A DNA stretch of 64,000 bases from Gemmatimonadota bacterium. GTDB taxonomy: Bacteria; Latescibacterota; UBA2968; UBA8231. A program made the translations under genes and the position numbers. Where the stretch lies: assembly GCA_009840005.1 (NCBI GenBank), contig VXOR01000083.1:125983-189982 (forward strand), read 5' to 3'. Numbering within the stretch: position 1 is the stretch's first letter; each line of letters begins with the position of its first letter. The notes beneath the pieces were generated by a model. It did no database searches, was not told the DNA's origin, and worked only from the letters and a program-made list of their open reading frames with translations. Positions 52,797 through 61,731 of this stretch are shown in pieces.

Positions 52797-54101
52797 CTAT
52801 TCCATTTCTAGCAAGCCTGCTTCCATCAGAATCATCTCGTGCTCAGCGGCCAGCGCGTCGAGCGCATCGGTGCTCGCGCTCGTCCCGTCGAGGGCCGCGC
52901 CCAAATGGCGCACGGCTGCCGCTAACAGTTCGTTGTACACTGGCACGTTCCAAAAGTCCTGCAAGTGATCCAGCGACTCGGCAAACACCGCGTTGTACGG
53001 CGCAGCCGCAGCAAACTCCTCGCTCACTAACAATTCGGTATTAGCCGTAAACGATCCAGGATAGGAGATCCACTTCTCCTGGATAGCAGTCTGGGAAAAC
53101 CAAGCGATAAACTGCTTGGCCCATTCCTGCTTTTCTGGCGTGGTCTTGGTCGAAATGCTAAAGCCCTGCCCACCCAGCGAGATAACGCGCTGGGCGCCGT
53201 GGCGCGGCACCATGAAAAAGCCGACCTGATCGCCCATGCTGGCGACGATGCCCGGATAGAACGGAAAGTAGTCCAAGACCATGGCCGTGGAGCCGTTGGA
53301 GAACGCCTCTAAGTTGAAGAAGTAATCGGCATTGGTGCCGCCTTCGGGTGTGAATTGCAGCAGGGACTTGAAAAACTCCAGCCCGGCCACGGCCCCCTCG
53401 GTGTTGAGGTGGCCCTGCACCTTGTGGCTCTGCGGGTCGCCCCAAGCGCCGCCCCAAGCCCAGAGAAAGGGCTGAAAACCCATGACGATAGAGTCGTAGC
53501 CCCGGCCCGTCAGCAGCGAGCAGCCATAGCGCTTTTGCTCTGGGCGATGGAAAAACTCGGCCACGTCGCGGAATTCCTCCCACGTGTCAGGCGCGGCCAG
53601 CGGGCGGCCATAGCGAGCGGCAAACGCTTCCTGCTCGGCTGGATCTGTAAACCAGTCGCGGCGATAGACAAAACCAATAGCATCCGTCTGGCAGGGCGCG
53701 GCAAAAAACCGGCTGCTGCCCGGCGGGTATTCGCATAGATAGCGGGCAGCCCGCGGATGAATCGAGCCCACGTCAACGGCCTCGGGCAGCCAATCGGTCA
53801 GCTCCAGATACAGCCCCTTGGTCGCGCCGCGGCCGATCCACTGGCTGTCGCCCACGACGATGTCGAAGTCGGTCTGCTTGTTGCCAAAATTGAGAAAGAC
53901 TTGGTCTTGATAAGCGGGCCAGGGAATCTGGTACACCTCGACGGCAATCCCGGTCTCTGCGGCGAACTCGTGGCCCAGCTCTTGTAGCGCCGCGGCCGGA
54001 TCCCATTGCGCCCACCAGATGGTGATCTTCTTGTCTTCGGCATGGCCCGTCTGTACCGCTAGCAGCAAAATCGCCGCCAGCCCGAACATCCGCATTCTCA
54101 T
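52797..54101 (-). CDS. ABC importer solute-binding protein, family 1
   Basis: Set at the ATG at 54101 with AGGAGGA 8 bases upstream; 434 residues with a signal peptide (FGLAAILLLAVQTGHA). The mature start KITIWWAQWDPA and the EFAAETGIAVEVYQIPW helix are typical of sugar-binding family 1 proteins, as are DIVVGDSQW and SISTKTTPEKQEWAKQF near the end. It feeds the two permeases downstream. The upstream 118 bases to the amidohydrolase stop probably hold the operon promoter, but no clear one was found. Confidence 0.9.
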   Translation of the reverse strand: MRMRMFGLAAILLLAVQTGHAEDKKITIWWAQWDPAAALQELGHEFAAETGIAVEVYQIPWPAYQDQVFLNFGNKQTDFDIVVGDSQWIGRGATKGLYLELTDWLPEAVDVGSIHPRAARYLCEYPPGSSRFFAAPCQTDAIGFVYRRDWFTDPAEQEAFAARYGRPLAAPDTWEEFRDVAEFFHRPEQKRYGCSLLTGRGYDSIVMGFQPFLWAWGGAWGDPQSHKVQGHLNTEGAVAGLEFFKSLLQFTPEGGTNADYFFNLEAFSNGSTAMVLDYFPFYPGIVASMGDQVGFFMVPRHGAQRVISLGGQGFSISTKTTPEKQEWAKQFIAWFSQTAIQEKWISYPGSFTANTELLVSEEFAAAAPYNAVFAESLDHLQDFWNVPVYNELLAAAVRHLGAALDGTSASTDALDALAAEHEMILMEAGLLEME

Positions 54102-54219
54102 ACGGTTTCCTCCTCTTAGAAGCGTTTTTTTAATGTCGACACAAGCGCACTTATCGCACCCTGAGTACAATGTGCCCGCTCAATATCCGACCGATTGAAC
54201 CGACGTGCAATGGCCATCT

Positions 54220-55047
54220 CTATGTTCCTGCAAAGCTCCACACCTGCAAAGCCGTGCGGTGGAAGAGCCACGCCTTGTCGTCGTCGGTGAGAAAATCGAC
54301 GTGGTCGCGGAACATCTCCAACGCAGGCCCGTACCCCACCTCTTTCATTACGCCAGGGAAATTGGTTCCCCACATCAGCCGCTGCGGCCCAAAGGCGTCG
54401 TAGATGCGGCGGAAGGCGGGAAACGTATCCGCGTGCGGAAAGGGCAACTCGGACTTGTGCGCCTGCGGCGTGAATTTCACGTACACCTTCGGAAAGCGCG
54501 CCAAGTCGAGCACGTGGCTCAACAGCGGAAAGGGCGCTTCCTCATTGGTCGGCGCTCCGCCGATGTGATCCAGCACTACCGGCACCTCGGGAAAGCGTCC
54601 GATGATGGGCTCCAAGTGGGGCAGATTCGCCGCCGGGCCGTGGACAATAAAACAAGTGCCTAACTCCTCCGACCGCCGCCACAGCGGATCCTGATCGGAG
54701 GCGGCCCATGCCGAGGGGTGGTCGAGCCGCGACGAGTGGATGCGCAAACCGCCAAAACCGTCCTCGCGCACTAGCTTCTCCAGCCGATCGACCGCGTCCG
54801 GAGCCTTGGGATCGACCAAGCCAATGGCGGCAAAGCGTCCCGGGAAGCGGCGCAGACAGTCGGCCACGTACCGGTTGTCGAACAAATAGTAAATCGGCTG
54901 TACAATGACTGCTTTGTCGACCCCGACCTTGTCCATGGTCTGGTTGAGCAATTCCACGGATCCACCGCCTACCTGAGTCCGGCCCTCGGCAAAAGGATAG
55001 CGCTCCGCATCGTCGCTCCACACGTGCAGATGAGTATCAATGATCAC
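54220..55047 (-). CDS. amidohydrolase-2 type metal-dependent hydrolase
   Basis: 275 residues, GTG start with AGGAGGG 6 bases upstream. The TIM-barrel metal site starts with the H-x-H pair (His6 and His8 in DTHLHVW), then IVHGPAANL, VVLDHIGG, and the terminal RLMWGTNFPG with the acid-side residue. Family members act on lactones or aromatic/uronic acids, for example 4-sulfomuconolactone or 2-pyrone dicarboxylate hydrolases. It probably hydrolyses a lactone from sugar-acid breakdown, but the substrate cannot be read. Next to the importer. Confidence 0.82.
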   Translation of the reverse strand: MIIDTHLHVWSDDAERYPFAEGRTQVGGGSVELLNQTMDKVGVDKAVIVQPIYYLFDNRYVADCLRRFPGRFAAIGLVDPKAPDAVDRLEKLVREDGFGGLRIHSSRLDHPSAWAASDQDPLWRRSEELGTCFIVHGPAANLPHLEPIIGRFPEVPVVLDHIGGAPTNEEAPFPLLSHVLDLARFPKVYVKFTPQAHKSELPFPHADTFPAFRRIYDAFGPQRLMWGTNFPGVMKEVGYGPALEMFRDHVDFLTDDDKAWLFHRTALQVWSFAGT

Positions 55048-55091
55048 GAGTCCCTCCTATGGGTAAAAACTGAATCGCATGAGCAATCCCA

Positions 55092-56000
55092 TTAACTACT
55101 GTTATCCACCACGCACTCGGGGGCCAGCGCCCCCACGGCTAGGCGGGTGATCTCGGCAATGGCCTCGGCAGCAGCGGGCCCGTCGTCGCGGGCTAGGGCA
55201 AAAGCCACCACGACCAAGGGGCCTCCTGGCAAAAACACAAGGCCAGCATCCCCTTTGATGATGCCGCTAGAGCCATACTTGTGAGCCACCACCACATCCG
55301 ACTTTAGATAGTGCCGAATCATGCGGGTATCCCGCCCGGTTTTGAGCAGCTCGATAATGGCTTTGGAGGCCGCCGCACTGACGATTTGCCCACGGTATAT
55401 AGCTGCCAATAAAGAAGCTAACTCGCCGGGGGCGGCCACATTATTTTCCAGCGAATCCCCAAAAGATACGCTGTTGTAGTCAAGACCCTGAGTGCTGACC
55501 CGCTCCCTGTACACTGCATCGTTGGCTCGATTGGTCGGCACCTCGTCCATCCCCACCATGCGGTAGTGATAGCGGCCCATGGTCGCAGCGGCCCGCACAT
55601 TGGCACAGCCCAGGCGGGCGAGGGTGGCGTTGATCTGGTCCAGCCCCAGCAGCCCCATGAGGAAATCAGTGGCAATGTTGTCGCTGATGCCCATCATCAG
55701 GCGGGCGTAGTCGCGCAAGGTCAACTCGGGCTCGTCTTGGGCGATTTGCAACACCCCCGAGCCGTGCGTTGAAATATCGCCCCGCAGCCGGTGCCGGTCA
55801 TCCAGCGACAATCGTCCTGTCTCGGCCTGATGGAACAACTCGACCAATACGGCAATTTTGATGACCGAGGCCGTGGGAAAGCGCTCGTCAGCTCTGTACT
55901 GATGCACCTGGCCGGTGGTCAGCTCTTCTAGATGCCAGCCCATGCGGCCGTCAAAGGCCGCGGCTGTCTGGCGCAGGGCCGCATCGGGAAAAACGCCCAT
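55092..56000 (-). CDS. class A beta-lactamase-like serine hydrolase
   Basis: Start chosen at 56000, where AGGAG lies 8 bases upstream (the frame continues to 56054, and an ATG at 56018 overlaps the preceding stop). 302 residues. The serine motif is S45-V-I-K48, SDN occurs at 106-108 (GISDN) and K241-Y-G precedes SSGI as the third box, so the fold is that of a class A beta-lactamase or related transpeptidase. The usual ExxLN omega loop with the general-base Glu is not visible, and there is no clear signal peptide. It may therefore be a serine hydrolase rather than a resistance enzyme. It follows the DUF4214-like gene by 14 bases. Confidence 0.78.
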   Translation of the reverse strand: MGVFPDAALRQTAAAFDGRMGWHLEELTTGQVHQYRADERFPTASVIKIAVLVELFHQAETGRLSLDDRHRLRGDISTHGSGVLQIAQDEPELTLRDYARLMMGISDNIATDFLMGLLGLDQINATLARLGCANVRAAATMGRYHYRMVGMDEVPTNRANDAVYRERVSTQGLDYNSVSFGDSLENNVAAPGELASLLAAIYRGQIVSAAASKAIIELLKTGRDTRMIRHYLKSDVVVAHKYGSSGIIKGDAGLVFLPGGPLVVVAFALARDDGPAAAEAIAEITRLAVGALAPECVVDNSS

Positions 56001-56014
56001 GTCTGGCTCTCCTT

Positions 56015-56701
56015 TCATTCTCCGTCGGCGTGCAGCCTTTCCAGCACCTGCCACTGTTGGCGCTGACGGCTTTCAGCCGAGTCGAAGACCTCGCGGACGA
56101 AATGGTCCCGGCTTTTGCCACCGGCCAGTTCGGCCAAGCGGTTTTGCAAGTCGTCGGACGAGGGATCGCGGTCGAGTGCCGCGCGATAGACCCCGCGCAC
56201 AAAATCCGCCTCGGCCGCTTCGTCGAGCAAGTCTTGGGCCTCGTAGGCGAAGGCTTTGAGAGTATGAGCTAAAGAGGCGGCCAACCAAGCCTTGTGCTCT
56301 TCAAATGGGCCCAAAGTGCGGTACAACTCGGTGCACAGTTCCGAATCATCAGCCATCTGCTGAGCTTCTTCAGCAGACTTGCCTTCAGACCAAGCTCGTA
56401 GAGTTTGCACATAGGTCTTGGCCCGACTCCGGCGCTGATCGTCCATTTCCCAAGCCCGAGTGAGCACATCGACGGCCGGCTGACCCGGATAAGTGCCTTC
56501 GCCAATGGCGCGGACGATCAGGTCGAGATTGTCAAAGGCGCAGTAGTGGGTCAGCGAGTCGAAGCGCGAGATCAGGGCGCGGATGTGGCGCACCGCGTCG
56601 GGCAGTTCCTCCAGCGGAGCAACTTGGGCGTCAATGCGCTGCATAGCTTCGTCGGGTTCGTCGTGGTGGTGCAGAATATTGCGCCAGTGGGAATCAGGCA
56701 T
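56015..56701 (-). CDS. protein with C-terminal DUF4214-like domain
   Basis: Start at 56701, with AGGAG 6 bases upstream; 228 residues. The N-terminal 150 residues are acidic and helical without a recognisable family. The last about 60 residues (ADFVRGVYRAALDRDPSSDDL) resemble the short DUF4214 helical repeat found in surface-associated bacterial proteins. No export signal is seen. Function unknown. It lies in one tight run with the Gfo/Idh/MocA gene (39 bases) and the beta-lactamase-like gene. Confidence 0.55.
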   Translation of the reverse strand: MPDSHWRNILHHHDEPDEAMQRIDAQVAPLEELPDAVRHIRALISRFDSLTHYCAFDNLDLIVRAIGEGTYPGQPAVDVLTRAWEMDDQRRSRAKTYVQTLRAWSEGKSAEEAQQMADDSELCTELYRTLGPFEEHKAWLAASLAHTLKAFAYEAQDLLDEAAEADFVRGVYRAALDRDPSSDDLQNRLAELAGGKSRDHFVREVFDSAESRQRQQWQVLERLHADGE

Positions 56702-56740
56702 GATGTCTCCTGTCGAGTTAGGCATTGAGCGGATTGCGAA

Positions 56741-57781
56741 TTATGCGCGGAACAAATGGCCTTCGAGAGGTAGGCTCACTTCAATGCCCGAAGTAGCCGC
56801 CTGTAAGCCAGCCTCCATAATCTCCTGGGCGTGGCGCGATTGGGTGGCGTTGGTCGTGCCCTGGGGCGACTGGCCCGAGCGAATGCAGTGGAGGAAGTGC
56901 GTGGCGGCATTGCGCTGGGAGGCAGACAATTCATCGAGTTCCACCTCTGTTCCCTCCCGATTCTGGCGGGTGTACACCGTCACCTGATTCCCCACCACCA
57001 TAGTCCCCTCGGTGCCGTAGAGTACCACGTCGTGAGGCGGCACGTGCGGCACGGCTTCAGTCCAACTCATTTCCAAGCGGCACAAAGCCTCGGGATAGCG
57101 CAGCACCATGATGCCGTTGTCGTCAACCGGCAGATGGGTCTTGAGCAAGCGACCGGCCATAGCCACGACACTGTGCGGCCGACCCAAAAAGTAGAGGCAC
57201 AAGCTGGCGCCGTATCCGCTATAGTCGTTGAAGGCCCCGGCTCCGTTGAGTTGGGCATCGAAGAGAAAGCCACAGAATTCGTCGGAGCAGCCCAACTCGT
57301 CGGGGCCGCAGTGACCGCCGCGCCAGGTGAGCTGCCACAATTGCCCAATGGCCCCTTCCCCGACGAGGCGGTGAGCCGTGTGCAAGGGCCGCGACCAAGC
57401 CGTGGGCCAGTTGACCATCAGACAGGTCTGGTGGCGCTGGGCGGCGACCAGCATGCGGTCGGCCTGTTCGAGCGTGGCGGCCATGGGTTTTTCGACCATC
57501 ACGTGAATACCCCGAGCCGCGCACAGCTCGACGAGGGGGGCGTGGTGGGCAGTGGCCGAAAAAACGAAAACTGCGTCGGGAGTTTGCGCGTCGAGCAGGG
57601 CTTCGTACTCGCCGTACACTTGGTCGCAACCCGTGCGCTCGCGGAAGCGGTCCTGCAGCACGGGGTTGGGGTCGGCACCCCCCACGAGGGAAGCTCCCTC
57701 CTGGTCGGCTAGTTCCTTGAGGTTGCCCCACAAGTGATCGTGGGCCATGCCCAGCACGGCGACTTTGATCGGGTCAGTCAT
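56741..57781 (-). CDS. Gfo/Idh/MocA family oxidoreductase
   Basis: Start at the ATG at 57781 with AGGAGC; 346 residues. The N-terminal Rossmann fold (VAVLGMAHDHLWG) and the E-K-P motif (MVEKPMAATLEQA), where the Lys is catalytic in this family, are clear. The C-terminal alpha/beta domain has NDYSGYGASLCLY and a run to YGTEGTMVV. The enzyme oxidises or reduces a sugar or inositol with NAD(P). Its direct substrate is not determined, but it fits the sugar-acid theme of the window. Confidence 0.88.
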   Translation of the reverse strand: MTDPIKVAVLGMAHDHLWGNLKELADQEGASLVGGADPNPVLQDRFRERTGCDQVYGEYEALLDAQTPDAVFVFSATAHHAPLVELCAARGIHVMVEKPMAATLEQADRMLVAAQRHQTCLMVNWPTAWSRPLHTAHRLVGEGAIGQLWQLTWRGGHCGPDELGCSDEFCGFLFDAQLNGAGAFNDYSGYGASLCLYFLGRPHSVVAMAGRLLKTHLPVDDNGIMVLRYPEALCRLEMSWTEAVPHVPPHDVVLYGTEGTMVVGNQVTVYTRQNREGTEVELDELSASQRNAATHFLHCIRSGQSPQGTTNATQSRHAQEIMEAGLQAATSGIEVSLPLEGHLFRA

Positions 57782-58072
57782 GTAATAGGCTCCTGAGTGT
57801 TGTTGAGGTGTGCGGTATGAGGACGCCAATGGCTCTGGTCAATCTATATCCCTGAGGATGATGGAGGCAAGCCTCCTTGAAAGAGGAAGAGCTGCCCGCT
57901 ATAATACCCTTGCTATTGTAGCGCGGAGAAGTGCTTATGAAGATCGTTGCCCCACTTTCCCCAATCGCCTAATTTTGACACGATGGTATCTTGCTCAGCA
58001 AAAACGAGAATCAGCTCAATAGGACGCTCGAAATTTAAGGGCATTCCCTCCTGTGCAAATTCTTTAACATCT
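57782..58072. other. divergent intergenic region upstream of the restriction-modification gene
   Basis: 291 bases between two divergent genes. It includes the perfect palindrome GGAGGC-AA-GCCTCC at 57863-57876, which could be an operator or a small hairpin. Start codons in frame with the fused gene exist at 57947 (TTG) and 57983 (ATG), but no ribosome site supports them. No other gene was found. Confidence 0.4.
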
Positions 58073-60619
58073 ATGAATAGTATCAACTTAAGTCAAAGCG
58101 AGACAGCATCTGCAACCGAACTAGCAGAAAGCTATCGCCTGGACATATCCCGAAAATTAGTTCCCAGAAAACGTTCGGAAATGGGGCAGTTCCTGACTTC
58201 TGTCTCTATTGCTCGGTTTATGGCCTCGCTTTTTGACTCTGTCGAATACGGTCAGATCCGCCTTTTAGATGCCGGTGCCGGAGTCGGTTCTTTAACGGCC
58301 GCTTTTGTAGAGGAATTTTGCTCTCGTACTGCTCACCCCCAGGAGATTTACATCAAGGCTTACGAATTAGAGCCGACGATGATTGAGTATCTACAATATA
58401 CGCTTACCAACTGTCGCCGATTGTGCCAGGACAACGGAATCGACCTTCAAGAGAAAATTGAAGTTGAAGATTTTATCGAAGAAGGGGCGAAACAACTGGC
58501 AAATGACCTATTTCAGTGTCCTCCAGCCAAGGAGTCTTTCACTCATGTAATCATGAATCCTCCCTATAAAAAAATCCACTCCAATTCTCCACATAGAAAA
58601 TGGCTGCAAGCCGTGGGTGTAGAAATCTCAAATTTATATGCAGGATTTCTAACAATCGCTATCGAGATGCTAAGGCCGGAGGGTGAACTTGTAGCCATCG
58701 TACCCCGTTCGTTCTGCAATGGTCCGTACTTCAAATCCTTTCGCAGATTTTTACTCAAACAGATGACGATCAAGCGTTTTCATGTATTTGAATCTCGCAC
58801 TCATGCCTTTAAGGACGATGAAGTACTGCAGGAAAACATAATTTTCCATGCGGTAAAAGGAGGTGCCTTAGGAACTGTCAGAATCACCTCAAGTCATAGT
58901 GTAGAATTCTCCAAAGAGTACGGAGAAATGATCGTAGAGGATATGACCCAGAGGACAGTCCCCTATACCAGCGTCGTCAAGCCCGAAGACCCAGAGAAAT
59001 TTATTCATATAGCCACTACTGATTTTGAACAGCATGTAGTAGATCGGATTTCAGTATTTAATTATACGCTAGAAGATTTAGGCATCGAAGTATCCACTGG
59101 TCCCCTAGTAGATTTTAGGCTGAAAGAACATTTGCGCCAGAAACCTGGACCAGGTACGGCACCCTTGCTTTACCCTGCCCATTTTGATGCCGATGGACTG
59201 ACATGGCCCAAGGATGGGAAGAAGCCCAATGCCATTAATATTACACCTGATTCTGAAAGGTGGCTTTGGTCTAATGATGGTCACTACGTAGTGACCAAAC
59301 GCTTTACTGCCAAAGAGGAACGAAGGCGCATCGTAGCAGCAATCTATGATTCATCTCTACCTACCCCTAAAGTAGGCTTTGAAAATCACCTAAACGTATT
59401 CCACCGACAAAAGCAGGGATTATCTAAAGAAATAGCCCTGGGGCTGGCCGTCTATTTAAATTGTACCCTAGTTGATAAATACTTCCGCCAATTTAATGGC
59501 CACACACAAGTCAATTCTGCAGATCTCAGGACTATTCATTATCCAAGCCTAGAGACCTTAGCTAAATTTGGTTCTCTAGCTAAAGGTAAGATTCCGCTAC
59601 AAAAGGATATCGATTATCTAATCAACCAAGAAGTCAGTAGAATGGGAAAGAAATCCATGATTGATCCAATCCAAGCGCAACAGAAAATAGATGAGGCACT
59701 AAGTCTCTTGATAAACTTCGGCCTTCCCAGAGGCCAGCAAAACGAACGTTCCGCACTGACACTGCTTGCCATTTTGAATCTCAAACCAGATGGAAGCTGG
59801 CAAGAACTAGAACAACCGCTGATGGGTATCACCCCTATCATGGAATTTTGCCGAGCTTTCTACGGCAAAGAGTATGCGCCCAATACTCGTGAAACTTTCC
59901 GCCGTCAAACCATGCACCAATTTGTCGAAGCGGGAATCGCACTGTATAACCCAGACGAACCAGATCGTCCCGTAAATAGTCCCAAAGCATGTTATCAGAT
60001 CAGTCCGGAAACTTTTGCAGTCATTCTCACCTATGGTACAGACCAGTGGAACCAAACCCTTTCTTCATACTTAGAAGAGCGAGAAACCCTAGCTCGACTT
60101 TATGAGATGCAGCGAAAAATGCAGATGATTCCCGTAGAAGTTGAAGAGAACTACGAAATTGCTCTCACTCCTAGTACACACAGCAAACTGATTAAAGATA
60201 TCATCGTCGAATTTGCACCCCGATATGCTCCGGGAAGCGACGTGATTTATGTAGGCGATACGGGAAGCAAAATTGGCCACTTACAACAAGGCAGGTTGTT
60301 AGAGCTAGGAGTTGAGGTGAATGAACATGGCAAAATGCCGGACGTAGTGCTCTATTATCAGGAGAAAAATTGGCTTTTTTTAATTGAGGCCGTGACAACC
60401 CATGGGCCTGTAAATAGTAAAAGACACCGTGAACTTTCTACATTATTTTCCAAGGCTGTACCTGGTTTAGTATATGTTACGGCCTTTCCAGACCGCACGA
60501 CAATGGGAAAGTATATAACTGAGATCTCTTGGGAAACTGAGGTATGGGTTGCGGAAACACCAACGCATATCATCCATTTCGATGGGAACCGATTCCTTGG
60601 ACCCTACGAAACTTCCTGA
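58073..60619 (+). CDS. fused type II restriction-modification protein: gamma-class N6-adenine methyltransferase plus BsuBI/PstI endonuclease
   Basis: 848 residues from the ATG at 58073. The methyltransferase has motif I DAGAGVG (66-72) and the catalytic NPPY (162-165), with the order of a gamma-class adenine enzyme such as Eco57I or M.PstI. The C-terminal part is the BsuBI/PstI endonuclease: a helical N-domain from about 610 and a PD-D/ExK-like core (Asp at about 757 in GKMPD, Glu at about 772 in LFLIEAV, then GPVNSKRH). In known systems these are separate genes cutting CTGCAG. The gene is visibly more A+T-rich than its neighbours, which fits horizontal transfer. The stop is followed by the next gene 76 bases on. 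Confidence 0.88.
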   Translation: MNSINLSQSETASATELAESYRLDISRKLVPRKRSEMGQFLTSVSIARFMASLFDSVEYGQIRLLDAGAGVGSLTAAFVEEFCSRTAHPQEIYIKAYELEPTMIEYLQYTLTNCRRLCQDNGIDLQEKIEVEDFIEEGAKQLANDLFQCPPAKESFTHVIMNPPYKKIHSNSPHRKWLQAVGVEISNLYAGFLTIAIEMLRPEGELVAIVPRSFCNGPYFKSFRRFLLKQMTIKRFHVFESRTHAFKDDEVLQENIIFHAVKGGALGTVRITSSHSVEFSKEYGEMIVEDMTQRTVPYTSVVKPEDPEKFIHIATTDFEQHVVDRISVFNYTLEDLGIEVSTGPLVDFRLKEHLRQKPGPGTAPLLYPAHFDADGLTWPKDGKKPNAINITPDSERWLWSNDGHYVVTKRFTAKEERRRIVAAIYDSSLPTPKVGFENHLNVFHRQKQGLSKEIALGLAVYLNCTLVDKYFRQFNGHTQVNSADLRTIHYPSLETLAKFGSLAKGKIPLQKDIDYLINQEVSRMGKKSMIDPIQAQQKIDEALSLLINFGLPRGQQNERSALTLLAILNLKPDGSWQELEQPLMGITPIMEFCRAFYGKEYAPNTRETFRRQTMHQFVEAGIALYNPDEPDRPVNSPKACYQISPETFAVILTYGTDQWNQTLSSYLEERETLARLYEMQRKMQMIPVEVEENYEIALTPSTHSKLIKDIIVEFAPRYAPGSDVIYVGDTGSKIGHLQQGRLLELGVEVNEHGKMPDVVLYYQEKNWLFLIEAVTTHGPVNSKRHRELSTLFSKAVPGLVYVTAFPDRTTMGKYITEISWETEVWVAETPTHIIHFDGNRFLGPYETS

Positions 60620-60695
60620 AATCCCGCAGCTAGTATTCGGAGACATCGTCACCTCCCACGCCGTCCATTCTCAAAACAAAAAAGAAGGATCAGCT

Positions 60696-61676
60696 ATGAA
60701 AATCGCTTTGGCACTCGGACCAGACGCCAGCGCCGTATCGACCTTCGGTTCCCAGTGCGGCGTCGAGCACGCCGTCGGCACCTTTGGCCTCGCGCCGATA
60801 CCGGATAAACCGATCGACGACGAAGCGCAGCCGTTCAGCCGCCAGTCCCTGGCTCATTTCAAAGCGCAGTACGAGCAAAACGGCTACCACCTGTCGGTCA
60901 TTGAAAGCCGTCCACCCATGGAAAAGATCAAGCTAGCCCAACCGGGGCGCGAGGAAGAGATCGCCGTCGTCTGCGAGTTCATCCGCAACATGGGGGCGGT
61001 CGGTATCCCGGTGTGGTGCCCTGCGTGGATGCCGATCCTCTTCGTGATCCGCACGTCGTCCGAAATCCCGACGCGAGGCGGCGCCAAGGTGACCGGCTTC
61101 GACCTCGAGGAATTCAACAAGACCCACCCCTCTGGCGAGCATGGCGAAGTCGCCGAGGAGGACCAGTGGGACAACCTGAAATACTTCCTCGAACGCGTTG
61201 TCCCGGTCGCCGAAGAGGCCAACGTCAAGCTCGCCATGCACCCCGACGACCCGCCCTTGTCGCCGATCCAAGGTATCGCCCGCATCATCAGCAGCGTTGA
61301 GAACTACCAAAAGATGGTCGATCTCGTTCCCAGCCCGGCAAACGGCATCGGCCTCTGTCAGGGCAACTTCGGCCTGATGACCGACGACCTGCCAAGCGTC
61401 ATTCGCCATTTCGGCGAACAGCAGAAGATTCACTTCGTCCATTTCCGCGACATCCGGGGCACGCCCGAGAAGTTCGACGAGGCCTTCCACGACGACGGCA
61501 AGCACGACATGGCAGCCTGTGTCAGAGCCTATCGCGACACGGGGTACGAGGGGGTCGCACGCCCCGACCATTTCCCGCAGTTGACCTACGAGGATTTCGT
61601 CGATGTGCACTCAATGGAGCGCCTCTACGCCATTGGCTACATGAGGGGCCTAATCGAGGCGGTGTACAGCGAATGA
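60696..61676 (+). CDS. mannonate-dehydratase-like (UxuA family) enzyme
   Basis: Started at the ATG at 60696 with AAGGA 6 bases before; 326 residues. The TIM-barrel shows the UxuA signatures LAMHPDDPP, GIGLCQGNFG and HFVHFRDIRG, which carry the metal-binding His, Cys and Asp of mannonate dehydratase. Mannonate would go to 2-keto-3-deoxygluconate, in the glucuronate breakdown route. Similarity covers the whole chain but it is shorter than E. coli UxuA (about 394), so a relative with another uronate or aldonate substrate is possible. The epimerase gene follows at 61732. Confidence 0.82.
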   Translation: MKIALALGPDASAVSTFGSQCGVEHAVGTFGLAPIPDKPIDDEAQPFSRQSLAHFKAQYEQNGYHLSVIESRPPMEKIKLAQPGREEEIAVVCEFIRNMGAVGIPVWCPAWMPILFVIRTSSEIPTRGGAKVTGFDLEEFNKTHPSGEHGEVAEEDQWDNLKYFLERVVPVAEEANVKLAMHPDDPPLSPIQGIARIISSVENYQKMVDLVPSPANGIGLCQGNFGLMTDDLPSVIRHFGEQQKIHFVHFRDIRGTPEKFDEAFHDDGKHDMAACVRAYRDTGYEGVARPDHFPQLTYEDFVDVHSMERLYAIGYMRGLIEAVYSE

Positions 61677-61731
61677 ATGCGGAGTGCTGGTCTCACCCTA
61701 GCTGCGCTACCATTTCTCAGGAGAATTGCTC

